Source: G963665085 sp963665085
GTDB lineage: Bacteria; Bacteroidota; Bacteroidia; Bacteroidales; JAAAOM01
Direction of reading: 5' to 3'
NCBI GenBank assembly: GCA_963665085.2
Contig: CAXXXS010000002.1
Location: 1,426,001 to 1,490,000 of the forward strand
Length of the DNA: 64,000 nt
The position numbers were made by a program, and so were the translations under genes. Position 1 is the first letter of the stretch; every line of letters begins with the position of its first letter. The notes beneath the pieces are model-generated. The model saw nothing but the letters and a program-made list of their open reading frames with translations, had not been told where the DNA came from and searched no databases. Below, piece after piece: positions 27,591 to 37,472 of this stretch.

Positions 27591-29792
27591 TTAATATTGA
27601 ATACTAACAGATATACCATCCGGACTATTTTCAAAACTCATCCAATAGGTTGATGATTCCTTATCCCACTCAGTTTGAAATCCTAGTGGACTTTTATCTT
27701 GAGAATTTTTAACATCAATCTCTTTCGGTTCAGTTGGTAAATAAATTCTCATGGTATTTGTTGTATTCAAAGGACTCTTAGCTATAAAAGAGTAACTATT
27801 TTTTTCTGATATCTCATTGTATATCCTTGAGGCACTTGCAAGAACCTTTGGTTTATCTTTATTTTCTATCTTTCCAAGATCATACAACAATGCCTGTGTT
27901 CCTGGCCCTACAACTTTTGCTTCTAAAACAGGTAATTCCGGATCAAATAAATCAATAACAGGTTTATTTATTTTGAAAGGTTCTGACGAAATACTCTCAT
28001 CCATTACAGAAACAATAGTATAAGGCCCTCGTTCTAAATAAAAACTATTCTTTGTTTTTAATTCACATGCATTTGCTTCTTTTTCAAATGCTTCTTTCAC
28101 CAATTCCATAAAATCAGTATCCTGATCTTTTCCCATCACAAACTCCTTTGGATTTTGCCTGACAACATATACTGTTCCCTCTCCAACATCATATTTTCCT
28201 GCTGAAGCTTCCGGATTTATACCTAATACTTCAAATAAATGCTCTGATGGTTTTGAATAGTTATTTTCATTTGTATTCCACCATTCCATCACATTTTGAT
28301 AGGGATCGTTATCACGTCCGCAATAAATTAAAACTCCTCCACCTTTAATCCATTCAGCAAGGTAATGATGACTTTTCTGTTCCATGGGTTTCATGTTGGA
28401 GTAACTCATAATAAGGACTTTTATATCCTTCAATGTATTAGAATATTCCAGGTTTTCAATATGAACTGTATTAACCGGAATCCCTCTTTTTATTAAAGGT
28501 AAAGTTTGCCCGTAGAAATTTGAGAATAAAGGATCGTCATAACCATCATGTTCAGGAAAACGCTGAAACATTAATGAATTACACATGAGCACACCAATCC
28601 CTTGTGAACCACTAACCTTATTTTCCGATGTAGGCATATCATTCAAGGCATTAATCATAACTTGCATTTGTGTTGAATAATACCGGGGAATTAACACTTC
28701 CTCTTCACTATCTCCCAAACGAAACGGTCGGGTATAAATACGCTCAGGCCATGGCATCACTTCATAATCCGCTGCCATTGGATATAAGATTTTTGCTGTG
28801 AAAGTAGCCTCATAATTCCTTTTATAATCCTGCCAGTTTCGTGGCCTGTCTTCTATTGGATCAGTAAGCAGAAACACTTTCCTGTTTGTTGGTGCAGTCA
28901 TAGAAACTACAGCTCCATATTCCAAAAAGGCATTTTCAAAAACACGCTCTTTACTTAGTCCGTTAAAATATGTTGGAGCTCTTGAAGTACCTGTCCATAC
29001 CTGCGCTATATATCCATCAATGCTGGGTAAAGAGGCAAGGCTGGCTTCTGGGCTCACAATCATCCAAGCTGAATAATTTACTAAAGAATGAGTCGGAATA
29101 TATATTTTAACATCAAGTCCTTTCTGTTTTCCATATTCTTTTGCATAAGTTGAAACTTCTTCAATAGCATGAAAATACATATGATATTTTAACTTATTGG
29201 ACAGGTATGTATTCTCTGGTGATTCATGTTGTGGTTTCCATGGAAATCCATAATAACTTTGCCATTCATTTTTAAAAGGCTCGCTGTATCCTGCTCTGGA
29301 CCAAAACTCTGGTTCTTCCAGGTAAATGGATGATATTCCTGCATCAATAACCTTTTTCACTATCCCTTCTTTCATATATTTTATAAAAGATGCTACCGGT
29401 ACGACATATGGATTCATCGGTCCATGCATTATACTGTCTCCGTCTTTTTCTACCTGGGTAACATCCATATGATTTTCACCATCCCATTCACCCAAATAAT
29501 AATCCTTATATTCTCCCCATGCTATCCCGGTCATAAAGTGTGTTTGATAACCTTTTTCCTTCCAGGAATCTACACGTTCCTTAAAAGTCAGGCCTTCTTT
29601 ATCTTCAGCCCCATAGATTATAGCAATATCCGCCTGAACATCTATCTCTGGCAACCATTTGCTTGTTGTCTGAAATGCTGTTTTTTCTTTTTCCTGTACC
29701 TCTTTTATTTCTGGTACAGTGCAAGAACTATAAAAAAATATAATTTGAATAAAAATAAACTGACTTAACCATTTTAATCCCATTCCTCTCAT
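27591..29792 (-). CDS. Lipoprotein with glycosidase-like TIM barrel and GATase-like domain, family unknown
   Basis: A protein of about 733 residues with a lipoprotein signal (FIFIQIIFFYSSCTVPEIKE). I take ATG 29792; a GTG at 29795 and an ATG at 29783 are alternatives. Residues of about 45-370 look like a TIM barrel: the segments AGISSIYLEEPEFW, VKIYIPTHSLVNYSAW and SIDGYIAQVWTG have the beta-strand/loop pattern of clan-A hydrolases, with acidic residues at strand ends. Residues of about 390-560 resemble the class-I glutamine-amidotransferase-like domain that follows the barrel in GH42 enzymes (IKVLIMSYSNMKPMEQKSHH, LAEWIKGGGVLIYCG). A beta-rich C-terminus follows. No known GH family was recognised. 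It lies downstream of PUL3 past a strong terminator, so it is probably transcribed separately. Confidence 0.7.
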   Translation of the reverse strand: MRGMGLKWLSQFIFIQIIFFYSSCTVPEIKEVQEKEKTAFQTTSKWLPEIDVQADIAIIYGAEDKEGLTFKERVDSWKEKGYQTHFMTGIAWGEYKDYYLGEWDGENHMDVTQVEKDGDSIMHGPMNPYVVPVASFIKYMKEGIVKKVIDAGISSIYLEEPEFWSRAGYSEPFKNEWQSYYGFPWKPQHESPENTYLSNKLKYHMYFHAIEEVSTYAKEYGKQKGLDVKIYIPTHSLVNYSAWMIVSPEASLASLPSIDGYIAQVWTGTSRAPTYFNGLSKERVFENAFLEYGAVVSMTAPTNRKVFLLTDPIEDRPRNWQDYKRNYEATFTAKILYPMAADYEVMPWPERIYTRPFRLGDSEEEVLIPRYYSTQMQVMINALNDMPTSENKVSGSQGIGVLMCNSLMFQRFPEHDGYDDPLFSNFYGQTLPLIKRGIPVNTVHIENLEYSNTLKDIKVLIMSYSNMKPMEQKSHHYLAEWIKGGGVLIYCGRDNDPYQNVMEWWNTNENNYSKPSEHLFEVLGINPEASAGKYDVGEGTVYVVRQNPKEFVMGKDQDTDFMELVKEAFEKEANACELKTKNSFYLERGPYTIVSVMDESISSEPFKINKPVIDLFDPELPVLEAKVVGPGTQALLYDLGKIENKDKPKVLASASRIYNEISEKNSYSFIAKSPLNTTNTMRIYLPTEPKEIDVKNSQDKSPLGFQTEWDKESSTYWMSFENSPDGISVSIQY

Positions 29793-29923
29793 CACTTCTT
29801 ATTTTTCTGTAGTAAATATTTTAATAAGGAGTCAAGTATACAAAATGACTTCTAGATAACAAAATAAGTTCTTCTTCTCAGAACATCAACCCGATATAAC
29901 TAATAATTTATTTAAGATTTAAA

Positions 29924-29989
29924 CTTTGTGATTCTTTGCGCTCTTCGTGGTTAAATAGTAAACCGCCAAGAACACAAAGAACCACTAAG
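29924..29989. repeat. REP-like long imperfect palindrome
   Basis: A 29-base arm (29924-29952) pairs with 29961-29989 at 23 of 29 positions around an 8-base loop (AAATAGTA). It lies in the 339-bp gap between the 734-residue lipoprotein gene and GH30. The arms are GC-rich against an AT-rich background and contain repeated CTTTG motifs. This shape matches dispersed intergenic palindromes of Bacteroidota genomes. Only one copy is visible in this window. Confidence 0.6.
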
Positions 29990-30076
29990 TAAATTATATT
30001 TTATCTAAAATAAATTAAGTCCAATAGCTACAATAAACATATTATCCCATAAATCGGTATTGAATAAATTTATAAC

Positions 30077-30110
30077 AAAAAAAAGCCACTGCCTGAAAAC
30101 AGACAGTGGC
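30077..30110 (-). terminator. Intrinsic terminator after GH30 (end of PUL3)
   Basis: GCCACTG (30085-30091) pairs with CAGTGGC (30104-30110). On the minus strand the stem is followed by eight U residues (30084-30077). It starts 21 bp past the GH30 stop, so it should end the PUL3 transcript. Confidence 0.85.
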
Positions 30111-30131
30111 CTACTATTTAGAAAACTACTA

Positions 30132-31649
30132 CTAACTATTTATCTTTATTGTATTAATTGAATTTGCTTTTAACTCAGGAGAAATTATTGTTTCGTTAAC
30201 TTTTATATTAACTGTTTTATTGGCTTCATCCTGGTTGGCTATTACTATTACTATTGAATTATCCGGGTTTTTAAATGCGATCAGGTCATCGTATTCTCCG
30301 CTTATTTCAATTTTCTTGGCTCCCGGCATTACATAATGACTGGCATGCTTCATCACATAATACTCAACTGAATATCTATAATCTTTTGTTGCCTTGTCAA
30401 CAACAACAAGTGAGTTCTGTGCCCAGCCCCAACGGCTTATTCCGCCTTCAAAAAGTGACGTGTTCCAGTAGTCGTAAACAGACACCCCGTTGTTTAGATA
30501 ATGCTTCATTAAGTCCCATGAATGCAACGCACCTGCCCAGTCATTTTTTCCATCTCCACATTCTTGCTCGGTTTGATACATCTTTAAGCCCGGGTATCTT
30601 TTGTTGATTCCGGGTAGCGCATCTTTTCCTGCCCATTGGAACCCAACGCCTTTTACATATTTTCCACTTTTCTCATCCTGTAAAATAGTGTCTACTAATG
30701 CTTCTGCGGCACGTTCCATGGTTCCAAAATAAATTTCCACGCCTCTTTCTTCCATCGCCGGGCCGAGGTACGAACCAATAAAATTAGAAAGTCCTTTGGC
30801 TGTCCAGCAACAACTTGGAAATACCTGTGCTGAATTAAATTCATTCTGTGGCATCACCATCGATATATTGATACCTTCTTTTTTATATCCATCAATAAAT
30901 TTCTGGAAATAAAGGGCATATGCTTCCAGGTATTCATCTTCCTGGATAAACATATCGGTGCCTTCCTGCCCTTGTCTTTTAGGGTCTGCTGGTAAATCAT
31001 TCTGGTATATAGGATTTGCTGCATTGGCCATAAATCCTACAGCTGGCATTTCTGGTTCTCCCTGTGCCCTTCTTTGTTCCATCATTCGGTTTACCATCTC
31101 TGCCATTCCCGCTGATGACCTACTGGCATAATGTTTATTGTATTTCATCCATGAGGGAGGGCTCCATGGGGAGGCCCATAACTTTACATCCGGATTGTAT
31201 TCCTTCGCATTTTTGATAAATGGAATTAATGTTTCTTTATCATTATCAATAGAAAAATTCTCCATTGCAAAGTCGCCATCGGTCTCGTTATAGGAGTACC
31301 AGTTCCGTGCAAAATCATTGGCTGCTACTGGCATCCTGCAAACAGTGAAATTAGCCCCTACCCCCGGGGCAAATAATTCCTTCATTATACTCTCCCTGTC
31401 TTCCTCCGACAGCTCGCTTAATGAAGTCCAGCCTAATTCGTTAAAACAGGCCCCAAACCCTTCGATGGTCTGTTGCTCCTTATCAAGTAACAATTCCACA
31501 TCCGGACTGGTTGCCGGACCAACTAAATCCTGTGAGACAACCCTTTCCCAATGATTGGCCTCTGTTGTGCTGACCCATTCTGTTTCCAGGGGCTTTTCAC
31601 AACCGACCAAAGAAGCTATTATCAGGGATAAAAGTGCTAGTTTTTTCAT
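30132..31649 (-). CDS. GH30-family glycoside hydrolase lipoprotein (PUL3)
   Basis: A retaining clan-A glycosidase of 505 residues with a lipoprotein signal (LALLSLIIASLVGCEKPL). The barrel opens with the GH30 hallmark QTIEGFGACFNELGW. The predicted acid/base is E270 in MVMPQNEF and the nucleophile E361 in MYQTEQECG. KLWASPWSPPSWMKYN is another strongly conserved family segment. A C-terminal beta-domain follows (IVIVIANQDEANKTVNIKV). GH30 includes beta-glucosidases, beta-1,6-glucanases, beta-xylosidases and beta-fucosidases; the subfamily was not resolved. ATG 31649 is preferred over 31673 because it begins the signal peptide. It lies 44 bp after GH2 in the same operon and is followed by a terminator. 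Confidence 0.94.
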   Translation of the reverse strand: MKKLALLSLIIASLVGCEKPLETEWVSTTEANHWERVVSQDLVGPATSPDVELLLDKEQQTIEGFGACFNELGWTSLSELSEEDRESIMKELFAPGVGANFTVCRMPVAANDFARNWYSYNETDGDFAMENFSIDNDKETLIPFIKNAKEYNPDVKLWASPWSPPSWMKYNKHYASRSSAGMAEMVNRMMEQRRAQGEPEMPAVGFMANAANPIYQNDLPADPKRQGQEGTDMFIQEDEYLEAYALYFQKFIDGYKKEGINISMVMPQNEFNSAQVFPSCCWTAKGLSNFIGSYLGPAMEERGVEIYFGTMERAAEALVDTILQDEKSGKYVKGVGFQWAGKDALPGINKRYPGLKMYQTEQECGDGKNDWAGALHSWDLMKHYLNNGVSVYDYWNTSLFEGGISRWGWAQNSLVVVDKATKDYRYSVEYYVMKHASHYVMPGAKKIEISGEYDDLIAFKNPDNSIVIVIANQDEANKTVNIKVNETIISPELKANSINTIKINS

Positions 31650-31693
31650 ATTTATTCTTTTATTATTAAACATTTGATTTCTTACTTATTATT

Positions 31694-34600
31694 CTATCTC
31701 ACTGGAGATATCTTTATTTCCCGCTTAAACATCGTTGGGCTAACCCGGTAACTTGCAAATACACCTCTTGCTGAACATCCAACTCCCGTGGTTGCATAAT
31801 CCAGGTTAAAGGTAATGCCATCCTGTTTCTGCAACTGATAGGTATAGATTGACTTTGTAAGGTTATCGGTTGAATAAGGATATGCGTTAAAATTAAATAA
31901 CTCATTTACTTTAAACTCAAGTCCTTTACCCTCATCATCAAGCATCTTAACCCACCGGTTATCCGTTCTTAACCCATAATCGCTTGGTTTTAGATATGGG
32001 ACATACATGTCATCTACTGTTGTATTATAAATATCTACTTTATATCCACTCTTTCTTCCGGGATAGTTCTCCTGTGGACCGCGGCCATACCACTCTACTT
32101 TATCAAGACTTTTATCAAGGGTAAAACTCAATCCAAATCGTGGAAAGTATAAAGGAAGCTTTGTCCCCTGTGGCTTCGAGGTATGTTCTATGGTTATCTC
32201 ACCATCTCCATCTATGATATAGGTGTACATGTTTTCCAGTCCGTTAAACTGCGCTCCTGTAATATATTGGTCTAAAGCGCCCTCTGTTAACTCACCAAAC
32301 AAGGTTATCTGCCTGATATTAATATATACTTTTCCTTCTGCTTCAGTAACTTTTGTATAAATCGGGTAATACGTTTGTTTGTCTATCCCTGTTGAATAAA
32401 ATTCTGTTACGATATAGGTCCCAAAACCATCTTTCCAGTTTGAACTCATGGCTGACCTTGAACCCCAGCTATCAATATCATTTGCCATTGGGGCACGCCA
32501 TACGCTAACTAACAAAGGTGATTTCAGCATCTCTTTACCATCGATTATCATGGAAGCCAATGCCCCAATATTCTTATCGAATGTATATTCAAATCCTTCC
32601 CCGGTTACTTGAACTGTTTCTTCTGACTGGGTAAAAGCAGCGCTGCCCGGTGCATTTTTTGTCTCTTCAATATTCTTTTTCCAGGGAAGTTCTAACTGGT
32701 TCCATGCTACTTCATGGCCGGCCTTTGCCCACAGCTTGTCTTCTTTTAATGTTGAACTGATTGTAATCCTATATTCTACCCCTTCTTTTAATCCCGGTTT
32801 TGTATAGGGTATATTGAAAATCTTTTTCTCCAGTGGGTTTACCTGTAAGGTTAGTTCTCCTTCTTGCAGGACATCTCCGTCTGCTTCCAAAAACCAGCGG
32901 GTGTTATATTGCGCCGCATCGGTAAAATGGTTGCGGTTCCATACTTCTACCAACCCTGTTTTTGAATCCAACATTTTAACCTCTAATGGCTGGACGACCT
33001 TTTTCATCTCCCACATCTCTGGCTGGACTTCCCTGTTGCCCCAGATATGTCCATAGTTCCTGGCCCCTGCACCATAACTCAAAAATGTGCCCTGGCCGGT
33101 TTCTTTTTCAAAATCAAGCCACAATGCTGCTTCTTCTGGTTTAAAGCTTCCTGGCATTACTGCTTCTGCAAAAATCCCTACATTATCGAGCATCGCATCA
33201 CACATATACCCGGGTGTCTCTGAACCATCTATCTCTGAATCTCTTCCTAAACTTATGGTAAAGGGAAAATTCTTTATCTTTCCACTGGCCTCTTTACTGC
33301 CTTTCTTTTCATTATCAAGATAAAGCTGCATCTGTTTTCCATCATACACCGCTGTTAGCTGGTGCCAGTTGTTCTCCCAGTTATCGGGTAACCCTATACG
33401 TAAGGTGTATTTTCCTCCGGAATTGCCCCTGCCCATATATAAACTCATCATATCTAAACCACGGCCACTATTGGGACTAACATCGGTATAGATATAAAAC
33501 TCCAATGAATCCCGGCCATCCTGGACAATACCAAACTGGTTGGAGCCTTTGGTGATAAACTGTCCGCCACTGGCATTTAGCTTTCGTGGAAAAACATCCA
33601 TCGTTATGGTTAATTTATCGCCTGCTATCTCTAAAGCATCATCCCTGTAAATCTCTACCCACTGGTCGTGGCCATTCAGGTTAACAGCTTTTCCTGTTTT
33701 CCCCTCTACCAGTTTTATGTTGTTGCCCATTAAATGGGACGGCACTTTGTTGGGGGATAGGTCTTCTAATTCTCTAATCTTTTCAGTTATGCCAGGGCTT
33801 ACAAAATCCCAGATGGCCCCTCCCATCGTCCGCGAATGGGAATAAATAGCATTCCAGTAATCTTCTAATCCGCCCCCGGCATTGCCTGCTACCGATAAAT
33901 ATTCATCCATAAAAGACGGGCGGATATCGGTCTCGTTGATACCCAGTCCGACACGCATATCCAACTCAAGGGGCGTGGGGTAGCGTGGCCCGATAATCTC
34001 CTCTGCCGGGTGTGAGAATGAATTCCCCCCGTACATCCAGTATCGCGTCTGGTCATAAATCCTTCCTTCTTTTATTACCTCGTTGATATTCATCCCTTCC
34101 CCACTCTCATTTCCCGCACTCCAAAATAAAATACAGGGATGGTTCCTGTCCCTTAAGACCATCTGGCGGGTACGTTCCCTATACATATCGGTAAACTCCG
34201 GAAGGTCACATACATTCTCTGTTGCATGGGACTCTACTCCTGCCTCATCTATTACAAACAGTCCGTATTCATCTGCTAAATCTAAATATTCGTTTACCGG
34301 TGGATAATGCGACGTACGCACCGCATTAAAGTTAAACTGCTTTAGTATCTCAAAATCTTTCCGGATAATTTCTTCTGTCATGGCATGCCCCAAATCGGCA
34401 TGCTGCATGTGTGAGTTTGTTGCGTTTACTTTGATGGCTACCCCGTTCAACAAAAATGTATCGCCATCTATCAACGTTTCTTTAAACCCAATTCGTTGTT
34501 CTGCTATATCCTGGAGTTTCTCTCCTTCTGACAACAGCTCCATCTTTAACGTATAAAGATTGGGGGTTTCGGATGTCCATTTTAACGGGTTGGTTATCTT

Positions 34601-35554
34601 TTTCTTTAGTTCTATTTGTTTTTTACCGGCTGCATCCATTTTAAAGGGTTCGCTTTTCATCTCGGCTACCAGTTTATTGTCTGCATCATACAAGGATGCC
34701 TTCACTGAGAATGAGGAAGCTGCTGCAGGTGCTGTATATTTTTTTACATCTACTTTTATCGATAAGTCTGCATCGGTATAGGTATCATCTAAATCTGTTA
34801 CTACATACCAATCGAACAAGCGGACATCGGGTGATGCATAGATATTAACATCATCGAAGATGCCTGCAAACCGCCAGTAATCCTGTCCTTCCAGGTAATA
34901 GCCATCGCTGTATTTTACTACAAAAACGGCCAGGGTATTAGTCCCTTTTTTTAGGTATTTGGTGATGTTATATTCTGCCGGTTCCTGTCCGCCTTCATTG
35001 TAGCCTACTTCCTGCCCGTTTACCCATACAAAGGAGGCTGAAGCGGTTTTTTCCATACGCAAAAATACCTGGTCGCCTTCCCATGATGATGGAACTGCAA
35101 AGGTCTTTCGATAGGCGCCGGTTGGGTTGTACTCGCGGGGGACATGGGGAAGCTCTACTGCAAATACATCTTGTTTTTGGGGCGGGCCCCAGAAACTTTT
35201 TTTAATAATGGGGAAAGGGGCATTGACATTCCTGAATATCCTATCGCCATAGCCCTGCATCTCCCAATTGGATGGCACCTCAATGGTTCCCCATCCTTTA
35301 TCATTAAATTTGCTTGTATAAAAATCTGTGGGGACGCCCTCAGGGGTTTCACTATAGTAAAATTTCCAGTCGCCATTCAAGGACATGGAATTCTCTGGTA
35401 AAAAGTAAGCCCGGCCTTCTTCCTGACCTTGTTCGAATACTGAAGTATTTTCGATGTAATAGTAGATATTATCTAAGAAATTCTTTGGCTGAGCAAAAAG
35501 AAATCCGGGTACAATTACAAAACAAAAAAATAATATAGTTCTCATAAGTTTCAA
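31694..35554 (-). CDS. GH2-family beta-galactosidase-like enzyme with inserted LamG domain (PUL3)
   Basis: A large (1286-residue) periplasmic or secreted GH2 enzyme with a signal peptide ending FLFAQ. Domain order: sugar-binding jelly roll (about 55-240; SNWEMQGYGDRIFRNVNAPF), Ig-like domain, TIM barrel (about 365-610), a laminin-G/concanavalin-like domain (about 625-800), then the LacZ-type domains 4 and 5 to the end (WYGRGPQENYPGRKSGYKVD). The predicted acid/base is E483 (WSAGNESG) and the nucleophile E551 (PSFMDEYL). The LamG domain sits between the barrel and the C-terminal LacZ domains and accounts for the extra length over ordinary LacZ. Beta-galactosidase is the best guess. An ATG at 35545 is an alternative start. 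Confidence 0.93.
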   Translation of the reverse strand: MKLMRTILFFCFVIVPGFLFAQPKNFLDNIYYYIENTSVFEQGQEEGRAYFLPENSMSLNGDWKFYYSETPEGVPTDFYTSKFNDKGWGTIEVPSNWEMQGYGDRIFRNVNAPFPIIKKSFWGPPQKQDVFAVELPHVPREYNPTGAYRKTFAVPSSWEGDQVFLRMEKTASASFVWVNGQEVGYNEGGQEPAEYNITKYLKKGTNTLAVFVVKYSDGYYLEGQDYWRFAGIFDDVNIYASPDVRLFDWYVVTDLDDTYTDADLSIKVDVKKYTAPAAASSFSVKASLYDADNKLVAEMKSEPFKMDAAGKKQIELKKKITNPLKWTSETPNLYTLKMELLSEGEKLQDIAEQRIGFKETLIDGDTFLLNGVAIKVNATNSHMQHADLGHAMTEEIIRKDFEILKQFNFNAVRTSHYPPVNEYLDLADEYGLFVIDEAGVESHATENVCDLPEFTDMYRERTRQMVLRDRNHPCILFWSAGNESGEGMNINEVIKEGRIYDQTRYWMYGGNSFSHPAEEIIGPRYPTPLELDMRVGLGINETDIRPSFMDEYLSVAGNAGGGLEDYWNAIYSHSRTMGGAIWDFVSPGITEKIRELEDLSPNKVPSHLMGNNIKLVEGKTGKAVNLNGHDQWVEIYRDDALEIAGDKLTITMDVFPRKLNASGGQFITKGSNQFGIVQDGRDSLEFYIYTDVSPNSGRGLDMMSLYMGRGNSGGKYTLRIGLPDNWENNWHQLTAVYDGKQMQLYLDNEKKGSKEASGKIKNFPFTISLGRDSEIDGSETPGYMCDAMLDNVGIFAEAVMPGSFKPEEAALWLDFEKETGQGTFLSYGAGARNYGHIWGNREVQPEMWEMKKVVQPLEVKMLDSKTGLVEVWNRNHFTDAAQYNTRWFLEADGDVLQEGELTLQVNPLEKKIFNIPYTKPGLKEGVEYRITISSTLKEDKLWAKAGHEVAWNQLELPWKKNIEETKNAPGSAAFTQSEETVQVTGEGFEYTFDKNIGALASMIIDGKEMLKSPLLVSVWRAPMANDIDSWGSRSAMSSNWKDGFGTYIVTEFYSTGIDKQTYYPIYTKVTEAEGKVYINIRQITLFGELTEGALDQYITGAQFNGLENMYTYIIDGDGEITIEHTSKPQGTKLPLYFPRFGLSFTLDKSLDKVEWYGRGPQENYPGRKSGYKVDIYNTTVDDMYVPYLKPSDYGLRTDNRWVKMLDDEGKGLEFKVNELFNFNAYPYSTDNLTKSIYTYQLQKQDGITFNLDYATTGVGCSARGVFASYRVSPTMFKREIKISPVR

Positions 35555-35715
35555 TTTTTAGTAGTAATTCTAGAACTTTATTTGGCGCAATTAAATCTTA
35601 AATAGTTCTTTTTATGTGTTTTATTAATATTTGGAATTCATTTTTAAAATATAGTCTTGGCTCAGCTCTTCTACATTTTTCAGATATAATGTAATTTAAA
35701 CAGAATAAAAAAAAA

Positions 35716-35814
35716 CCTAAATCCCCCTAAAAGGGTGACTTGTCCTACCTTAGACATAACAATTTAGTCTTCACTGCAGCCATTCTTGAAGTCCTCCTGT
35801 TAGAAGGATTTAGG
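35716..35814. repeat. Short MITE-like element with 26-bp imperfect terminal inverted repeats
   Basis: The arm 35716-35741 and the reverse complement of 35789-35814 agree at 21 of 26 positions, with the outer nine bases (CCTAAATCC / GGATTTAGG) exact. The 99-bp unit lies in the 362-bp gap between susD3 and GH2. It has no coding potential. Similar C-run/G-run palindromes are common between genes in this phylum. The rest of the gap holds only a hairpin near the SusD3 stop. Confidence 0.55.
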
Positions 35815-35867
35815 AGGTAATCCATCAATATAAATTTTGTATTATCATATCTTATTTTATTTAAAAG

Positions 35868-35901
35868 CGGAGGAAAAAAGAGTTTATTCGATTCTCCTCC
35901 G
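35868..35901 (-). terminator. Hairpin after susD3
   Basis: A 7-bp stem, CGGAGGA (35868-35874) with TCCTCCG (35895-35901), has a long loop and lies 16 bp past the SusD3 stop. On the minus strand a short CTTTTAAAT follows. It is a weak or partial terminator that may set susCD3 expression above that of the downstream hydrolases. Confidence 0.4.
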
Positions 35902-35916
35902 ACTATAAAAATAATA

Positions 35917-37452
35917 CTAATACCCTGTATTTTGAACAATATTCTGATTCACACTAATTTCAGTATCAGGGAAAGGTAGAACCCAGTTTCTTTCTTTAAA
36001 ACCAGCATCTGCAAAACTATAATATGTTCCATCTCCTCTAGGAATTTCTTTTCCCTGGTCTGCTAATACAGTTGCAGCATCTCCCCAACGGATTAAGTCC
36101 TGATAACGTGTAAATTCGAAAGCCAACTCTAATCTACGCTCTGTTTTAATATCATCGAATAAATCATCACCTGTTGATGTAAGATCTGCAAGTTGAGCCC
36201 TTTCTCTAACCAAATTTACATATTCCAAAGCTTTATTATCATTTGGAGAAGAAGCTCTGTTATATGCTTCTGCTGCCATCAGTAAAACATCTGCATAACG
36301 AGTAATGCGATAGTTTAATCCACCTACTGTATGGTAAACTTCACCAGGTGTTTCTGCCACCCATGCACCATGCTTAAGACGGACTAATCCATAAGAACCA
36401 TAAGGTAAATTACCTTCGACCCTGAAAGAACCTCCATATTCATTAATTAGCTCATCTTCACTCATCAAAGTAGCTTTACGACGAACTTCGTCACCTGCTG
36501 CAACATATGCATCATAAAGTCCTTGTCTTGGCTCAACCCATCCCCATGCTGTTTCAGAAATACCACTTGTTCCTGCGCTAAAATAAGGAGTACGAGGGCC
36601 ACAATAAGCTATTATCCATGTACTTTCTCCTATAGCAGACAAATCTGAAATATAAGATATTTCAAAAAGTGACTCAACACCAAATTCAGAAGAAGCCCTT
36701 GTTATTGTAGAGAAATCAGGATTTAATGAATATTCATTGCTTTCGATAACATCTTCAAACTGATCAATTGCTTCATCATATTTTTCCTGGTACAAATAAG
36801 CTTTACCTAACCAGGCTTGTGCTGTTCCTTTTGAAACACGACTAGCATCTGCACTTGCACTTTTTACAGGTAATACAGCAATAGCTTCCGATAAATCTTT
36901 TTCTATTTGAGCCCAAAGTTCAGCTTCTGTGGAATTAGGCTGAGAATATTCATCTGAATTTAAAGGTTCTGTTACTAAAGGAGGAGTTCCCCACAATGTA
37001 ACCAATTCAAAATAAGCGTATGCACGTAATGCTTTTGCTTCTGCAACTGCAACTTTTTTGATATCTGTATCAGGCTCAGTAACATTACTAATCAATAGAT
37101 TAGCGGTATAAACAATTTGATAATATTTCGTAAACATTGTTTCTATAATATTATTACTCGCATCAAATGTAAACTCATCCAATTCTTCACCATTTGAATT
37201 GTCACCACGGCCACCGCCGCCTGCAAGAGCATCATCAGAGAGTACTAATTTAAACTGAAAACTAGAAACATTCTCACTCTGGACTTTATCATAAATTCCA
37301 TATAGTCCTTCTAAGACCTCATCGTCTGTTGAATAAAAACCATCCAGGGTTGTTACCCCCATTTGCTCTGTATCTAAAAAGTCAGAACAACTTGATATAA
37401 GAAAAACGCTTGCTATAAATAGTAACTTATATATTTGAATTATATGTTTCAT
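35917..37452 (-). CDS. SusD/RagB-family outer-membrane glycan-binding lipoprotein (PUL3)
   Basis: A 511-residue SusD homologue. The lipoprotein signal is LFIASVFLISSCSDFLDTEQ. The helical core includes AEAKALRAYAYFELVTLWGT, a hallmark segment, and the C-terminal signature is ITRYADVLLMAAEAYNRAS, then IKTERRLELAFEFTRYQDLIRW and WVLPFPDTEISVNQNIVQN. It starts 20 bp after susC3. It is expected to bind the PUL3 glycan at the cell surface. Confidence 0.96.
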   Translation of the reverse strand: MKHIIQIYKLLFIASVFLISSCSDFLDTEQMGVTTLDGFYSTDDEVLEGLYGIYDKVQSENVSSFQFKLVLSDDALAGGGGRGDNSNGEELDEFTFDASNNIIETMFTKYYQIVYTANLLISNVTEPDTDIKKVAVAEAKALRAYAYFELVTLWGTPPLVTEPLNSDEYSQPNSTEAELWAQIEKDLSEAIAVLPVKSASADASRVSKGTAQAWLGKAYLYQEKYDEAIDQFEDVIESNEYSLNPDFSTITRASSEFGVESLFEISYISDLSAIGESTWIIAYCGPRTPYFSAGTSGISETAWGWVEPRQGLYDAYVAAGDEVRRKATLMSEDELINEYGGSFRVEGNLPYGSYGLVRLKHGAWVAETPGEVYHTVGGLNYRITRYADVLLMAAEAYNRASSPNDNKALEYVNLVRERAQLADLTSTGDDLFDDIKTERRLELAFEFTRYQDLIRWGDAATVLADQGKEIPRGDGTYYSFADAGFKERNWVLPFPDTEISVNQNIVQNTGY

Positions 37453-37472
37453 TGTATTTTTAAGTTAAAAGG

